DNA of 64,000 bases, from NCBI RefSeq assembly GCF_001262495.1, contig NZ_LGYE01000002.1, positions 114,368 through 178,367 of the forward strand, given 5' to 3'. The notes under the pieces were generated by a model. That model did not search any database, had not been told where the DNA came from, and saw only the letters and a program-made list of their open reading frames with translations. A program made the translations under genes and the position numbers. Every line of letters begins with the position of its first letter. The first letter of the stretch is position 1. Source of the DNA: Microbacterium sp. GCS4 (GTDB taxonomy: Bacteria; Actinomycetota; Actinomycetes; Actinomycetales; Microbacteriaceae). Below are positions 1-8,709 of the stretch, piece by piece.

Positions 1-28
1 GGGGGGGTGGGGGGGGGGGGGGGGGGGG
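1..28. other. Poly-G run at window edge
   Basis: Twenty-seven of the first 28 bases are G, with a single T at position 8. The run lies directly downstream of the MFS gene stop. Nothing else in the window resembles it. It is most simply a contig-end artefact, or a real homopolymer at which the assembly broke. Confidence 0.8.
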
Positions 29-36
29 ACTCGTCG

Positions 37-1482
37 TCAGCCGGGCAGTGACGGATGCTGCTCGCTCGCGCGCTGACGCGGGATGAACAGCGACAGCACC
101 ACGGCGACGACGCCCGCGGCGATCGCGAGCCAGAAGCACAGGTCGAATGCTGCACGCGTGGGGATGGCGGCGCCGTCGACCTCCACGCTCATCGCCGCGA
201 GCACGCCGCCCATGACGGCCGAGGCGCTCGAGGTGCCCACCGAGCGGAACAGCGCGTTCAGGCCGTTCGACGCACCGGTCTCGTTGGCGGGCACGGAGCG
301 CATGATGATCATCGGCATGGCGGCGAATGTGAACCCGATGCCCACGCCGATGAGGATGTTGCCGACGAGGATGTGCCACACCTCGCTCGACCACAGCAGC
401 ACGAACAGGTAGGCGAGCACGATCGCGGAGGCGCCGACGGTGAACAGCGGGCGCGGTCCGACCGTGCGCTCGAGCCACCCCGAGAGGGGCGAGATCACCA
501 TCATGACGAGTCCGGCGGGCATCACGACGAGCGCCGCCGACACCATGTCGAGCCCGAAGCCGGAACCGGTCGCGACCGGCATCTCGAGCAGCTGCGGGAA
601 GGTCACGTTCGAGGCGAACAGCGCGAATCCCATGCCGATCGCGGCGATGTTGGTGAACAGCACTGCGGGTCGGGCGGCGACGCGCAGGTCGAGCAGGGGA
701 TCGGTCGTCCGCAGCTGATACCAGCCCCACAGGAGCAGCACGCCGAGTCCGCCGAGGATGCAGGTGAGCGTGAGAGGAGCGGTCCAGCCCCATTGCGCGC
801 CGCGGGAGACGAACAACAGGATGCCGGTGAGGCCGATGGCCAGTCCGATCGCGCCGACGACGTCGAGCCGACCAGGTGTGCGGAGCACGTCCTCCGGCAC
901 GGCGAGGAGCACGAGTGCGAGCCCGATCAGCCCGAGCGCCGCGGCGAGCCAGAACAGCCAGTGCCAGTCGGCGTTCTCGGCGAGGAGCGCGGCGACCGGC
1001 ATCCCCACGGCTCCGCCGACGCCCATGGTCGCGCTCATCAGGGCGACGGCGGTGCCGAGACGTTCGGGCGGCAGGACGTCGCGCATGATCGCGATGCCGA
1101 GCGGCACGACGCCCGTCACGGCGCCCTGGAGGGCCCGGCCGATGATGACGCCGACGATCGAACCCGACAGGGCGGCGATGAGGGAGCCGACGATCAGGAG
1201 CGCGAGCAGAACGATCACGACGCGACGTTTGCCGTACATGTCGCCCAGGCGGCCCGAGATCGGCGTCGCGACGGCCGCGACGAGCAGAGTGATCGTGACG
1301 ACCCAGGTGGTGTCCTCGCGCGAGGCGTTCAGCAGGCGGGGGAGCTCGGCCTGCAGGGGCACGACGAGGGTGAACATGAAGGACGCGCACAGGCCGGCGA
1401 AGGCGAGGACGGCGATCGTCGCCCAGCGGGGGACCTGTCGGGAGAGTCGTCTGCGTGCGCGATCGTCGTTCTCTCCCATCAT
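37..1482 (-). CDS. MFS drug/multidrug efflux transporter (DHA family)
   Basis: This 481-residue integral membrane protein is rich in hydrophobic segments and probably has 12-14 helices. It looks like a proton-driven exporter of the major facilitator superfamily. Visible family marks are the motif A loop GRLGDMYGKRR at about residues 77-87 and a motif C-like GGAVGMP at about 155-161, which is typical of antiporters. The N terminus is short, basic and cytoplasmic. Two adjacent ATG codons could both start translation; the upstream one is used here. The gene is followed only by 36 bases and the poly-G edge, so operon partners on that side cannot be seen. The substrate cannot be told from the sequence. 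Confidence 0.88.
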   Translation of the reverse strand: MMGENDDRARRRLSRQVPRWATIAVLAFAGLCASFMFTLVVPLQAELPRLLNASREDTTWVVTITLLVAAVATPISGRLGDMYGKRRVVIVLLALLIVGSLIAALSGSIVGVIIGRALQGAVTGVVPLGIAIMRDVLPPERLGTAVALMSATMGVGGAVGMPVAALLAENADWHWLFWLAAALGLIGLALVLLAVPEDVLRTPGRLDVVGAIGLAIGLTGILLFVSRGAQWGWTAPLTLTCILGGLGVLLLWGWYQLRTTDPLLDLRVAARPAVLFTNIAAIGMGFALFASNVTFPQLLEMPVATGSGFGLDMVSAALVVMPAGLVMMVISPLSGWLERTVGPRPLFTVGASAIVLAYLFVLLWSSEVWHILVGNILIGVGIGFTFAAMPMIIMRSVPANETGASNGLNALFRSVGTSSASAVMGGVLAAMSVEVDGAAIPTRAAFDLCFWLAIAAGVVAVVLSLFIPRQRASEQHPSLPG

Positions 1483-1534
1483 TCCAACATATCGGCGCAG
1501 GGAGTGCAGGGGTCCGGATGGGCAGTGTGACCCC

Positions 1535-3004
1535 TCAGCTCACACCCTTCATGAGCCGCAGCACCGGCTTCACCGAGAGGAGCAGGCCGGCGCCCACGAG
1601 GATCGCGATGCCGCCCAGGATCGCGAAGTACGGCACCTCGTTCTTCGGATCGTAGAAGCGCACGAGCCAGCCGGAGATCGCGGTTCCGAGCGCGATCGAC
1701 AGGAAGAACAGCGCCACCATCTGCGTGTGGAAGACCTTGGGTGCGAGCTTGGTCGTGACCGACAGCCCGACCGGGGAGATCAGGAGCTCGGCGATCGTGA
1801 ACACGAGCAGGATGCCGACGATCGCGAGCAGCGGCGTCGAGTTCGCGGCGCCGTTCGCGAAGATCAGGAACAGCAGGAACGCCGATCCCATGATCATGGC
1901 GCCGAGCGCGAACTTGACCGGGGTCGAGGGCTGGCGGGCGCCGAGCCGCGTCCAGATGGCGGCGAACACTCCCGACAGGATGATGATGAACACCGGGTTG
2001 ATCGACTGCACCCAGGAGACCGGCATCTCGAAGCCGAAGATGTTGCGGTCGAGGCGCTCGTCCGAGTACACGGTGAGCACCGTGAACTGCTGCTGGTACA
2101 GGGACCAGAACGCTACGCTCGTGACGAACAGAGGCAGGAAGCCCCACACGCGCGAGCGCTCGGTCGCATCGATCCGGCGGCTGCTGAGGATGACGGCGAA
2201 GTAGGCGATCGCCGCGACGACCGTGCCGATGATCACGATGGTCGAGAGGTTGTCGGGCTTGATCACGCCGAGCAGCACCAGGGCGACGATCACGATGATC
2301 GCGGCCGCCGCGACGACCGCGACGAGCGGGTAGCGCTTCGCGGGGAGCGGGTTGGGCACGCGTCGAGCCTCGCCGGGCAGTCCTCGGCGGCCGAAGGCGT
2401 ACTGCACGAGGCCGAGCGTCATGCCGATCGCGGCGAGTCCGAACCCGAAGTGGAAGCCGAGGGTGGATTGCAGGATGCCGGTGAGGATCGGTCCGAGGAA
2501 GGCGCCGAGGTTGATGCCCAGGTAGAAGAGCGAGAACCCGGCGTCGCGGCGGGTGTCGTCGGCGCTGTACAGCGTGCCGACGACGGAGGTCGCGTTGGCC
2601 TTGAGTCCGCCGGAGCCGAGCGCGACGAGCACGAGTCCCACGCCGACGCCGAGGAAACCGGGCAGCAGGGCGAGCGCGACGTGGCCGGCGACGATCACGA
2701 TCGCGCTGAGGAACAGCACGCGCTCGGAGCCCAGCATCCGGTCGGCGATCCACGCGCCGAGGATGGTCGAGAGATACACGGAGCCGCCGTACGCTCCGAC
2801 GATCCCGCCCGCGACGGCCTGCGGGAGTCCGAGGCCGCCCTCCGTGACGGAGAAGTACAGGTAGATCAGCAGGATGCCCTGCATGCCGTAGAAGCTGAAG
2901 CGCTCCCACATCTCGACGCCGAAGACGTGGACGAGCGCCCACGGCTGCCCGAAGAAGCGGGTGTCCTGGCGGTCGCTCGCGCTGGTCTGCTCTGCGGTGC
3001 TCAT
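1535..3004 (-). CDS. POT/PTR family proton-coupled oligopeptide transporter
   Basis: A 489-residue membrane protein that imports di- and tripeptides with protons, by family membership. The N-terminal helix carries the diagnostic ExxER(F)xxYG motif as EMWERFSFYG (residues 31-40). The second PTR2 signature is visible as FYLGINLGAF in the fifth-helix region. The length fits bacterial DtpT-like members. The frame is open for a further 435 codons upstream, but similarity begins only at MSTAEQ, which sits 48 bp from the divergent HIT-like gene, so this start is preferred. It is a single-gene unit, and the two genes probably share the short divergent promoter region. Confidence 0.92.
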   Translation of the reverse strand: MSTAEQTSASDRQDTRFFGQPWALVHVFGVEMWERFSFYGMQGILLIYLYFSVTEGGLGLPQAVAGGIVGAYGGSVYLSTILGAWIADRMLGSERVLFLSAIVIVAGHVALALLPGFLGVGVGLVLVALGSGGLKANATSVVGTLYSADDTRRDAGFSLFYLGINLGAFLGPILTGILQSTLGFHFGFGLAAIGMTLGLVQYAFGRRGLPGEARRVPNPLPAKRYPLVAVVAAAAIIVIVALVLLGVIKPDNLSTIVIIGTVVAAIAYFAVILSSRRIDATERSRVWGFLPLFVTSVAFWSLYQQQFTVLTVYSDERLDRNIFGFEMPVSWVQSINPVFIIILSGVFAAIWTRLGARQPSTPVKFALGAMIMGSAFLLFLIFANGAANSTPLLAIVGILLVFTIAELLISPVGLSVTTKLAPKVFHTQMVALFFLSIALGTAISGWLVRFYDPKNEVPYFAILGGIAILVGAGLLLSVKPVLRLMKGVS

Positions 3005-3052
3005 TCTTCGACGGTACTCCGCAGACGCCCTTCGGGGTGATTCGATAGGGGG

Positions 3053-3670
3053 ATGGGCACCTTGGAACAGCATCCGGCAGACAGCGACTGGCACCGGTGG
3101 GCTCCCATCGGCGAGACGCTCGATGCGACCAGCGTCCCGGGGAGCGGTCCTGCCCCGAGCATCGCGGCCTTCGAACTGCTCCCCCTGGATCGGATGCTCG
3201 TGCCGGAGAAGCCTCGGAACGGGGAGCTCGACCCGTCGACCTGCGGACACTGTCGGCCCTCGGAGCACACCATCTGGCAGGACGACGAGTGGCGGGTGAA
3301 TGCGGGCTTCGGTGGACCGACGGGGCTGCCGTTCGTCGCCGCGATCTCGCCGCGCCGACACGTGCGACTGGAGGATGCACCCGTCGAGGTGCTCGCGGGG
3401 CTCGGCCCTGTGATGCAGCGTGTGTCGGAGGCGGCGAAGGCGATCCCCGCTGTCGCCCGCGTGCACTTCTCCCGCTGGAACGACGGGAGCGCGCATCTGC
3501 ACCTGTGGGCGTATGCCCGCCCCCTGGGCATGATGCAAGGCCGCGGCGCGATCCTCCCGTACTGGGAGCAGTGTCTTCCGGCGATGCCCGACGCGATGAT
3601 GGCCGAGTACCTCGATATCGTCGCTCGCGGCCTCGCAGCAGGCGGGGGAGAGGCCTATCCGAACCGCTGA
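3053..3670 (+). CDS. HIT-like domain protein
   Basis: A 205-residue soluble protein. Its C-terminal half carries an HxH element in SAHLHLWAYARP, preceded by a strand reading ARVHFSRWND, in the style of the HIT/GalT nucleotide-binding fold. A CGHC pair (DPSTCGHCRP) near residue 64 could bind a metal. HIT proteins hydrolyse or transfer nucleotides, but the triple-histidine signature is incomplete here, so the reaction is not assigned. The ATG lies just downstream of a GATAGG-like -10 box, with the POT transporter divergent. I regard it as a conserved actinobacterial protein of unknown role. Confidence 0.7.
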   Translation: MGTLEQHPADSDWHRWAPIGETLDATSVPGSGPAPSIAAFELLPLDRMLVPEKPRNGELDPSTCGHCRPSEHTIWQDDEWRVNAGFGGPTGLPFVAAISPRRHVRLEDAPVEVLAGLGPVMQRVSEAAKAIPAVARVHFSRWNDGSAHLHLWAYARPLGMMQGRGAILPYWEQCLPAMPDAMMAEYLDIVARGLAAGGGEAYPNR

Positions 3671-3715
3671 CACCCCGGGGTCGGGTTTCGCACCTGAGGC
3701 GATGAGGGACAGACT

Positions 3716-4411
3716 GTGAGGGTGCGAACCATCCGTGATCTCGACACCGTTGAACTCATCATCGACGCGCAGGGCCTGCTGGACTCGATCCGCGGCCCCG
3801 AACGCGTGATCGACGCTGGCACTCTGCGCGCGCTGCAGCAGTCCGGCAACTACGTCGTGGGCCTGTTCGACGGCGAAGGCGGGGAAGAGCGCATGGTCGG
3901 AGCCTCGATCGCGTTCTTCGGCGCTCCGGCTCAGCGGGCGATGCACTCCCACATCACGGCGCTGCTTCCGGAGTACCGGGGGCGCGGCTGGGGGCGCGAG
4001 CTCAAGGAGCACCAGCGCCAGTGGGCGTTCTCCCGCGATGTCGGCCGCATCACGTGGACGTTCGACCCGCTCGTCGCACGCAATGCGCACTTCTTCCTCT
4101 CGGTGCTGGGCGCCCGCGTGACCGGATACTCGATCAACCGCTACGGCATCTTCGGCGGAGGGGATGCCGGTGACGAGAGCGACCGTCTCGATGTCGAGTG
4201 GGCGCTCGCGGACATCGCCAAGGCTCCGGCATCCGACCTCGTGGTCGAGACGCTCGAGATCCCTTCCGACATCGAGGCCCTGCGGGAGTCGGATCCCACC
4301 GCGGCCCACGAGTGGCGCACCCGCCTCCGCGCGCAGATGGAGGGCCTGCTCGGCAGCGGTCTGCGGATCGCGGGCTTCGACGTCGAGCAGGGCTACCTGT
4401 TCACCGCGTGA
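3716..4411 (+). CDS. GNAT superfamily acetyltransferase (COG3375-like)
   Basis: A 231-residue protein with a GNAT core. The acetyl-CoA pyrophosphate loop is seen as EYRGRGWGRELK at about residues 83-94, followed by a segment rich in aromatics (ITWTFDPLVARNAHFF). This arrangement and the long C-terminal extension match the COG3375 group, which occurs near peptidoglycan- or menaquinone-related genes in other bacteria; the substrate here is unknown. The GTG start follows a GATGAGGGA ribosome-binding region. The last codons and stop lie in a 20-bp tandem duplication, described separately. Confidence 0.8.
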   Translation: MRVRTIRDLDTVELIIDAQGLLDSIRGPERVIDAGTLRALQQSGNYVVGLFDGEGGEERMVGASIAFFGAPAQRAMHSHITALLPEYRGRGWGRELKEHQRQWAFSRDVGRITWTFDPLVARNAHFFLSVLGARVTGYSINRYGIFGGGDAGDESDRLDVEWALADIAKAPASDLVVETLEIPSDIEALRESDPTAAHEWRTRLRAQMEGLLGSGLRIAGFDVEQGYLFTA

Positions 4412-4436
4412 CGGGGCTGTTCACCATGTGATGGGG
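4397..4436 (+). repeat. 20-bp tandem duplication at the end of the GNAT gene
   Basis: Bases 4397-4416 and 4417-4436 are near-identical 20-bp units beginning CTGTTCACC and ending GGGG, differing at three positions. The first unit contains the gene's last codons and TGA stop; the second repeats them untranslated. The hemE/hemY junction carries a longer duplication of the same kind. Confidence 0.85.
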
Positions 4437-4535
4437 CTACCTGATCACTCGCGCATAATCCAGCGCGGATAGGATTGACGTGCCCGGGTTCCCGGGTTTC
4501 TCCGCATCCTTCCCTCTCCGACCATTGGAGCCACC

Positions 4536-5921
4536 GTGGCCGAACAGTCTCGTCTCGACAAGGTCATCGCCCTCGCCCGCCACCGCGGGTTCGTCTTCCA
4601 GGCGGGTGAGATCTACGGCGGTTCCCGGTCCGCCTGGGACTACGGACCCCTCGGCACGGAACTCAAGGAGAACATCCGCCGCCAGTGGTGGCAGACGTTC
4701 GTGCGGGGTCGCGGCGACATGGTCGGCCTGGACTCGAGCATCATCCTGCCGAAGCGCGTGTGGGAGGCGTCGGGTCACGTCGCGACCTTCAGTGACCCAC
4801 TCGTGGAGTGCCTCAGCTGCCACAAGCGCTTCCGCGCCGACAACCTCATCGAGGACTTCGAGGCGCGCAAGGGCCGCAAGGCCGAGAACGGTCTGGCCGA
4901 CGTCCCGTGTCCGAACTGCGGCACCAAGGGGCAGTACACCGAGCCCAAGGACTTCTCGGGTCTCGTGAAGACGTACCTCGGCGTCGTCGACGACGAGTCC
5001 GGCCTCTACTATCTGCGTCCCGAGACCGCCCAGGGCATCTTCGTGAACTTCTCGAACGTGCTCACCGCGAGCCGCAAGAAGCCGCCGTTCGGCATCGGCC
5101 AGGTCGGCAAGGCCTTCCGCAACGAGATCACCCCCGGCAACTTCATCTTCCGCACGCGCGAGTTCGAGCAGATGGAGATCGAGTTCTTCACCCCGCCGGC
5201 CGACGCGCCGGAATGGTTCGCGCACTGGGTCGAGGCCTGCTGGAACTGGTTCATCGATCTCGGCATCGACCCCGAGAACATGCGCCAGTTCGACGTGCCG
5301 GAGGAGGACCGCGCGCACTACTCCACCGGCACGATCGACGTCGAGTACCGGTTCGGCTTCCAGGGCAAGGAGTGGGGCGAGCTCATGGGCGTCGCGAACC
5401 GCACCGACTACGACCTGTCGAGCCACAGCGAGGCCTCCGGCCAGAGCCTCACCTACTTCGACCAGGCCTCGGGCGAGCGGTACACGCCGTACGTGATCGA
5501 GCCCTCGTTCGGTCTGACGCGCGCGATGATGGCGTTCCTCGTCGACGCGTACGTCGAGGAGGAGGTGCCGAACGCGAAGGGCGGCACCGACGTCCGCACC
5601 GTGCTCAAGCTCGACCCGCGTCTCGCTCCCGTGAAGGCCGCCGTTCTCCCGCTGTCGCGCAACGAGCGTCTGTCGCCCCTCGCCCGCGAGGTCGCGGACA
5701 CGCTGCGCACCTCCTGGGCCGTCGACTTCGACGACGCCGGGGCGATCGGGCGCCGCTATCGCCGTCAGGACGAGATCGGCACGCCGTTCTGCGTCACGGT
5801 CGACTTCGACTCGCTCGACGACCACGCCGTGACGGTGCGCGACCGCGACACCATGGCCCAGGAGCGCGTGGCGATCGACGAGCTGCACGCCTACCTCGCG
5901 GAGCGTCTCCGGGGCGCCTGA
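4536..5921 (+). CDS. glyS: Glycyl-tRNA synthetase, homodimeric (alpha2) type
   Basis: This 461-residue cytoplasmic class II aminoacyl-tRNA synthetase charges tRNA-Gly with glycine using ATP. It begins with the family hallmark ([13 protein letters not shown] at about residues 17-29). It has a zinc-type insertion with CLSC and CPNC pairs, the motif 2 region [18 protein letters not shown], and a motif 3-like [10 protein letters not shown] near residues 320-330. The C-terminal anticodon-binding domain follows from about residue 360. Length is normal for the bacterial homodimer. Translation starts at GTG (4536). It is monocistronic, with a 124-bp upstream gap holding a CATAAT-like -10 box. Confidence 0.97.
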   Translation: MAEQSRLDKVIALARHRGFVFQAGEIYGGSRSAWDYGPLGTELKENIRRQWWQTFVRGRGDMVGLDSSIILPKRVWEASGHVATFSDPLVECLSCHKRFRADNLIEDFEARKGRKAENGLADVPCPNCGTKGQYTEPKDFSGLVKTYLGVVDDESGLYYLRPETAQGIFVNFSNVLTASRKKPPFGIGQVGKAFRNEITPGNFIFRTREFEQMEIEFFTPPADAPEWFAHWVEACWNWFIDLGIDPENMRQFDVPEEDRAHYSTGTIDVEYRFGFQGKEWGELMGVANRTDYDLSSHSEASGQSLTYFDQASGERYTPYVIEPSFGLTRAMMAFLVDAYVEEEVPNAKGGTDVRTVLKLDPRLAPVKAAVLPLSRNERLSPLAREVADTLRTSWAVDFDDAGAIGRRYRRQDEIGTPFCVTVDFDSLDDHAVTVRDRDTMAQERVAIDELHAYLAERLRGA

Positions 5922-5927
5922 GTCGGT

Positions 5928-6887
5928 TCACCCCGATCCGGCGACAGCGCGTGCGTATCGCTCCGACAGCACGCGCAGTCGCGGGATCAGCTCGGGCGGC
6001 GACTCGACCGTGAAATCCAACATCAGCATCCCGATGTACGCCGCGACCGTGTCGAGGCTGTCGGCGCCGGTGACGAGGATGCAGTGGGTGTCGTCAACCG
6101 GTTCGACGACACCCACGGCGGCATGGATGCGGTCGAGCACGGCCTCGGCGGGGGCGTCGATGCGCAGCCGCGCGTGCACGACCCATCCGCTCACGGCGAT
6201 CGTGCGCATCGCGAAGGCGGTGTAGTCGCCGCCGGGGAGCGGCTGCGGTGCGAAACGTCGCCGTGTCGGCATCCGCAGTCCCATCCAGTCGACCCGGAAC
6301 GTCGTCCACTCCTCGCTCTGCGGGTCCCGGCCGACGAGGTACCAGCGGCGATGCCAGGTGAGCAGGCGGTAGGGCTCGATGAGAACGGCCGCGTCGGCGT
6401 AGTCGAAGCGCAGCCACTCCTGGTTGCGGATCGCGGTGGCGATGGCCTGCAGCGTGCCGGCGTCGACCTCGGGATCGGGAGCATCGGTGTCGTTGTTCTC
6501 GGGGGCCCTGTCGACGCTCGACCGCAGGGCGTCGACCGTGGGGCGCAGATGCGAGGGCAGGACCTGCTCGAGCTTGGCGAGGGCGCGAGCACCGGAGTCC
6601 GCGATCCCTGCGATGCCGGCCGCGGCGCGGAGTCCGACCGTGACCGCTACGGCCTCTTCGTCGTCGAGCAGCAGCGGCGGGAGCTTGCCTCCGGCGCCGA
6701 GCCGATAGCCGCCCGTCGATCCTCGCGTGGCGTCGACGGGGTAGCCGAGGTCGCGCAGGCGCTCGATGTCGTGACGGATCGTGCGAGCGGAGACTCCGAG
6801 CCGTGCGGACAGCTCGCTGCCCGAGCGCCCTGGCGCGGTCTGCAGCTGTGCCAGGAGCGCGAGCAGGCGGGCGGTCGGATCGGTCAT
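5928..6887 (-). CDS. HTH/WYL-domain transcriptional regulator
   Basis: A 319-residue regulator with an N-terminal DeoR-type winged helix (LLALLQ..SELSARLGVSARTIRHDIERL, residues 7-45) and a central WYL domain (RFDY..., then WHRRWYLVGRD near residues 175-185), followed by a C-terminal WCX-like extension. WYL domains sense small ligands or nucleic acid. The ATG giving MTDPTARLL is chosen because it begins the HTH; an upstream in-frame ATG would run through the operator palindrome. It is divergent from the epoxide hydrolase gene, with a perfect 8-bp inverted repeat between them, so autoregulation and control of that gene are likely. Confidence 0.88.
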   Translation of the reverse strand: MTDPTARLLALLAQLQTAPGRSGSELSARLGVSARTIRHDIERLRDLGYPVDATRGSTGGYRLGAGGKLPPLLLDDEEAVAVTVGLRAAAGIAGIADSGARALAKLEQVLPSHLRPTVDALRSSVDRAPENNDTDAPDPEVDAGTLQAIATAIRNQEWLRFDYADAAVLIEPYRLLTWHRRWYLVGRDPQSEEWTTFRVDWMGLRMPTRRRFAPQPLPGGDYTAFAMRTIAVSGWVVHARLRIDAPAEAVLDRIHAAVGVVEPVDDTHCILVTGADSLDTVAAYIGMLMLDFTVESPPELIPRLRVLSERYARAVAGSG

Positions 6888-6910
6888 GACATCTCCGAGA
6901 ATCGATGCTT

Positions 6911-6937
6911 CCATTAGGAACATATTCAACCTAATGG
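6911..6937. promoter_or_regulatory. Inverted-repeat operator between WYL regulator and epoxide hydrolase
   Basis: CCATTAGG (6911-6918) is repeated in perfect inverted form as CCTAATGG (6930-6937), with an AT-rich 11-base spacer in otherwise GC-rich DNA. It lies centrally in the 67-bp divergent gap and is the natural candidate binding site for the WYL regulator. Confidence 0.7.
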
Positions 6938-6954
6938 GTTCCTACCGTGGAGAT

Positions 6955-8100
6955 ATGGAAAACACGAACCTCACCTTCAGCCCCTTCACGGTCTCGATCT
7001 CCGCCGCCGAGGTCGCCGATCTGCATGATCGCCTCGCCCGCACCCGACTGCCGCAGCCCTCGCCCACGGACGACTGGGATGCCGGTACGCCGAACTCCTA
7101 CCTCCGCGAGGCGATCGCCGCCTGGCGGGCGTTCGACTGGTCGGCCGCTCAGGACCGGATCAACGCCGTGCCCCAGTTCACGACGGAGATCGACGGCCAG
7201 ACAATCCACTTCCTGCACGTGCGCTCCCGGCACGAGGGCGCCACGCCACTGCTGCTCGCGCACACCTATCCGGGGTCGTCCGTCGACTACCTCGACCTGA
7301 TCGACGAGCTCGTCGACCCGGTCGCGCACGGAGGTCGTGCCGAGGATGCGTTCGACGTCGTGATCCCCGACGCCCCGGGCCATGGGTTCTCACAGCCGCT
7401 CGCGTCGTCCGGATGGACCACCGCCCGCGTCGCGGAGGCCTACGACCGCCTCATGCGCGGACTCGGCTACGACAGCTACGGCATCCACGGCTCCGACAAC
7501 GGCGCGATGGTCGCCCGCGAGCTGGGGCTGCGGGAGCCCGAGGGGTTCCTCGGACTTCACGTGCTGCAGCTGTTCTCGTTCCCGTCGGGCGACCCGGCGG
7601 AGTTCGAACGACTCGAGCCGCAGGACTACGCCGGCCTCGAGCACATGCAGTGGTTCCAGTCGGTCGGCGGCTACAACACCATGAACTCCTCGCGTCCGCA
7701 GACGGTCTCGGTCGGGATCAGCGATTCCCCCGTCGGCCTCCTCGCCTACAGCGAGCTGTTCAACTCCTTCGGCAACGGCACCTCGCTCGTGCCGCTCGAG
7801 ACGATCCTGCTCGAAGTCAGCGTGAACTGGTTCGCGAACGCGGCCTCCGGCATGAACCGCAGCTATCTGGAGAACGCTCGAGCGGATGCCGGGGAGGAGG
7901 CCGCGCCGCGCATCAACGCCGCGCGCACCGGGGTCGCCGTGTTCGCCGACGACTTCCAGACCATCCGGGTCTTCGCCGAGCGCGACAACTCGAACATCGT
8001 GCACTGGAGTCGCTTCGACGAGGGCGGCCATTTCGCAGCCCTGGAGCGTCCGGCCGTGCTGGCCGGGGACATCCGCGCTTTCTTCGCCGATCGCCGCTGA
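6955..8100 (+). CDS. Epoxide hydrolase-like alpha/beta hydrolase with EHN domain
   Basis: A 381-residue protein. Residues 1-110 form the EHN N-terminal domain typical of microsomal-type epoxide hydrolases (FTVSISAAEVADLHDRLART). An alpha/beta-hydrolase core follows. The nucleophile aspartate is seen in GSDNGAMVARE (near residue 180) and the catalytic histidine in GGHFAALERP near the C terminus. The usual HGWPGS oxyanion-hole motif is replaced by HTYPGS, so activity may differ from canonical epoxide hydrolases. The ATG at 6955 gives the EHN start and lies next to the operator of the divergent WYL regulator, suggesting inducible expression. A strong terminator hairpin follows the stop. Confidence 0.87.
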   Translation: MENTNLTFSPFTVSISAAEVADLHDRLARTRLPQPSPTDDWDAGTPNSYLREAIAAWRAFDWSAAQDRINAVPQFTTEIDGQTIHFLHVRSRHEGATPLLLAHTYPGSSVDYLDLIDELVDPVAHGGRAEDAFDVVIPDAPGHGFSQPLASSGWTTARVAEAYDRLMRGLGYDSYGIHGSDNGAMVARELGLREPEGFLGLHVLQLFSFPSGDPAEFERLEPQDYAGLEHMQWFQSVGGYNTMNSSRPQTVSVGISDSPVGLLAYSELFNSFGNGTSLVPLETILLEVSVNWFANAASGMNRSYLENARADAGEEAAPRINAARTGVAVFADDFQTIRVFAERDNSNIVHWSRFDEGGHFAALERPAVLAGDIRAFFADRR

Positions 8101-8110
8101 ACCGCATCCC

Positions 8111-8150
8111 CGCCGAGCCCCTCGCGTCCCCTGACGCGAGGGGCTCGGCG
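8111..8150 (+). terminator. Rho-independent-like hairpin after epoxide hydrolase gene
   Basis: A perfect 17-bp stem (8111-8127 with 8134-8150, core GCCGAGCCCCTCGCG) encloses a six-base loop 10 bp after the stop codon. There is no long T-run, as is common in high-GC actinobacteria. Confidence 0.85.
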
Positions 8151-8197
8151 TGCGGGTGCTCCCGGGCCTACCATGTCCTCATGATCGGGGACGTCTC

Positions 8198-8680
8198 ATG
8201 ATCGAGGAGTGGAGCGAGTTCAACGTTGCGATGGCGGGCGCGACCGCCGCCCTCGCCGGCCTCGTGATCGTCGCGGCCAGCGTCAACATCGCCGAGATCG
8301 TGAAGTCGCGCACGCTCACGGCTCGGCTGCTCGCGGGGATCGCCGCGCTCGTGCTCGCACTCGCCGTCTCCGCGCTCGGACTCGTCCCCGATATCGACCT
8401 CGTCTGGTACGGCATCCTCATGGTCCTGGCGACGCTGCTGATGTCGGTGTTCCAGGTGAACGTCACGCGGCTGATCGCACGGGACCCGGATCCGGCCGAC
8501 CGCGCACGCCCGCTCAAGTACCTCATCGGCTTCCTGCCGCTCACCGCGTACCTCGTCGCCGGCGTGCTGGTGGCGGTGGGGCATCCTTCCGGCCTGTACG
8601 CGGCCGCTGCCGGGTGTCTGCTCGCGATCGTCTCCGCGATCGTCGTGTCGTGGGTGGCCCTCGTCGAGGTCCTGCGCTGA
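8198..8680 (+). CDS. Small four-helix membrane protein, unknown function
   Basis: A 160-residue protein with about four hydrophobic segments (roughly residues 8-30, 42-60, 65-85, 105-125) and a final helix near the C terminus. An acidic/aromatic N terminus (MIEEWSEFN) precedes the first helix. The ATG at 8198 starts just before the first transmembrane segment; the frame is open a little further upstream, through the terminator region. Such proteins are common in actinobacteria and annotated only as hypothetical membrane proteins. It stands alone between the epoxide hydrolase terminator and a minus-strand pair, and no role can be assigned. Confidence 0.72.
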   Translation: MIEEWSEFNVAMAGATAALAGLVIVAASVNIAEIVKSRTLTARLLAGIAALVLALAVSALGLVPDIDLVWYGILMVLATLLMSVFQVNVTRLIARDPDPADRARPLKYLIGFLPLTAYLVAGVLVAVGHPSGLYAAAAGCLLAIVSAIVVSWVALVEVLR

Positions 8681-8709
8681 GCGTCTCGGCGGGCTGAGAA
8701 CCCTGGCCG

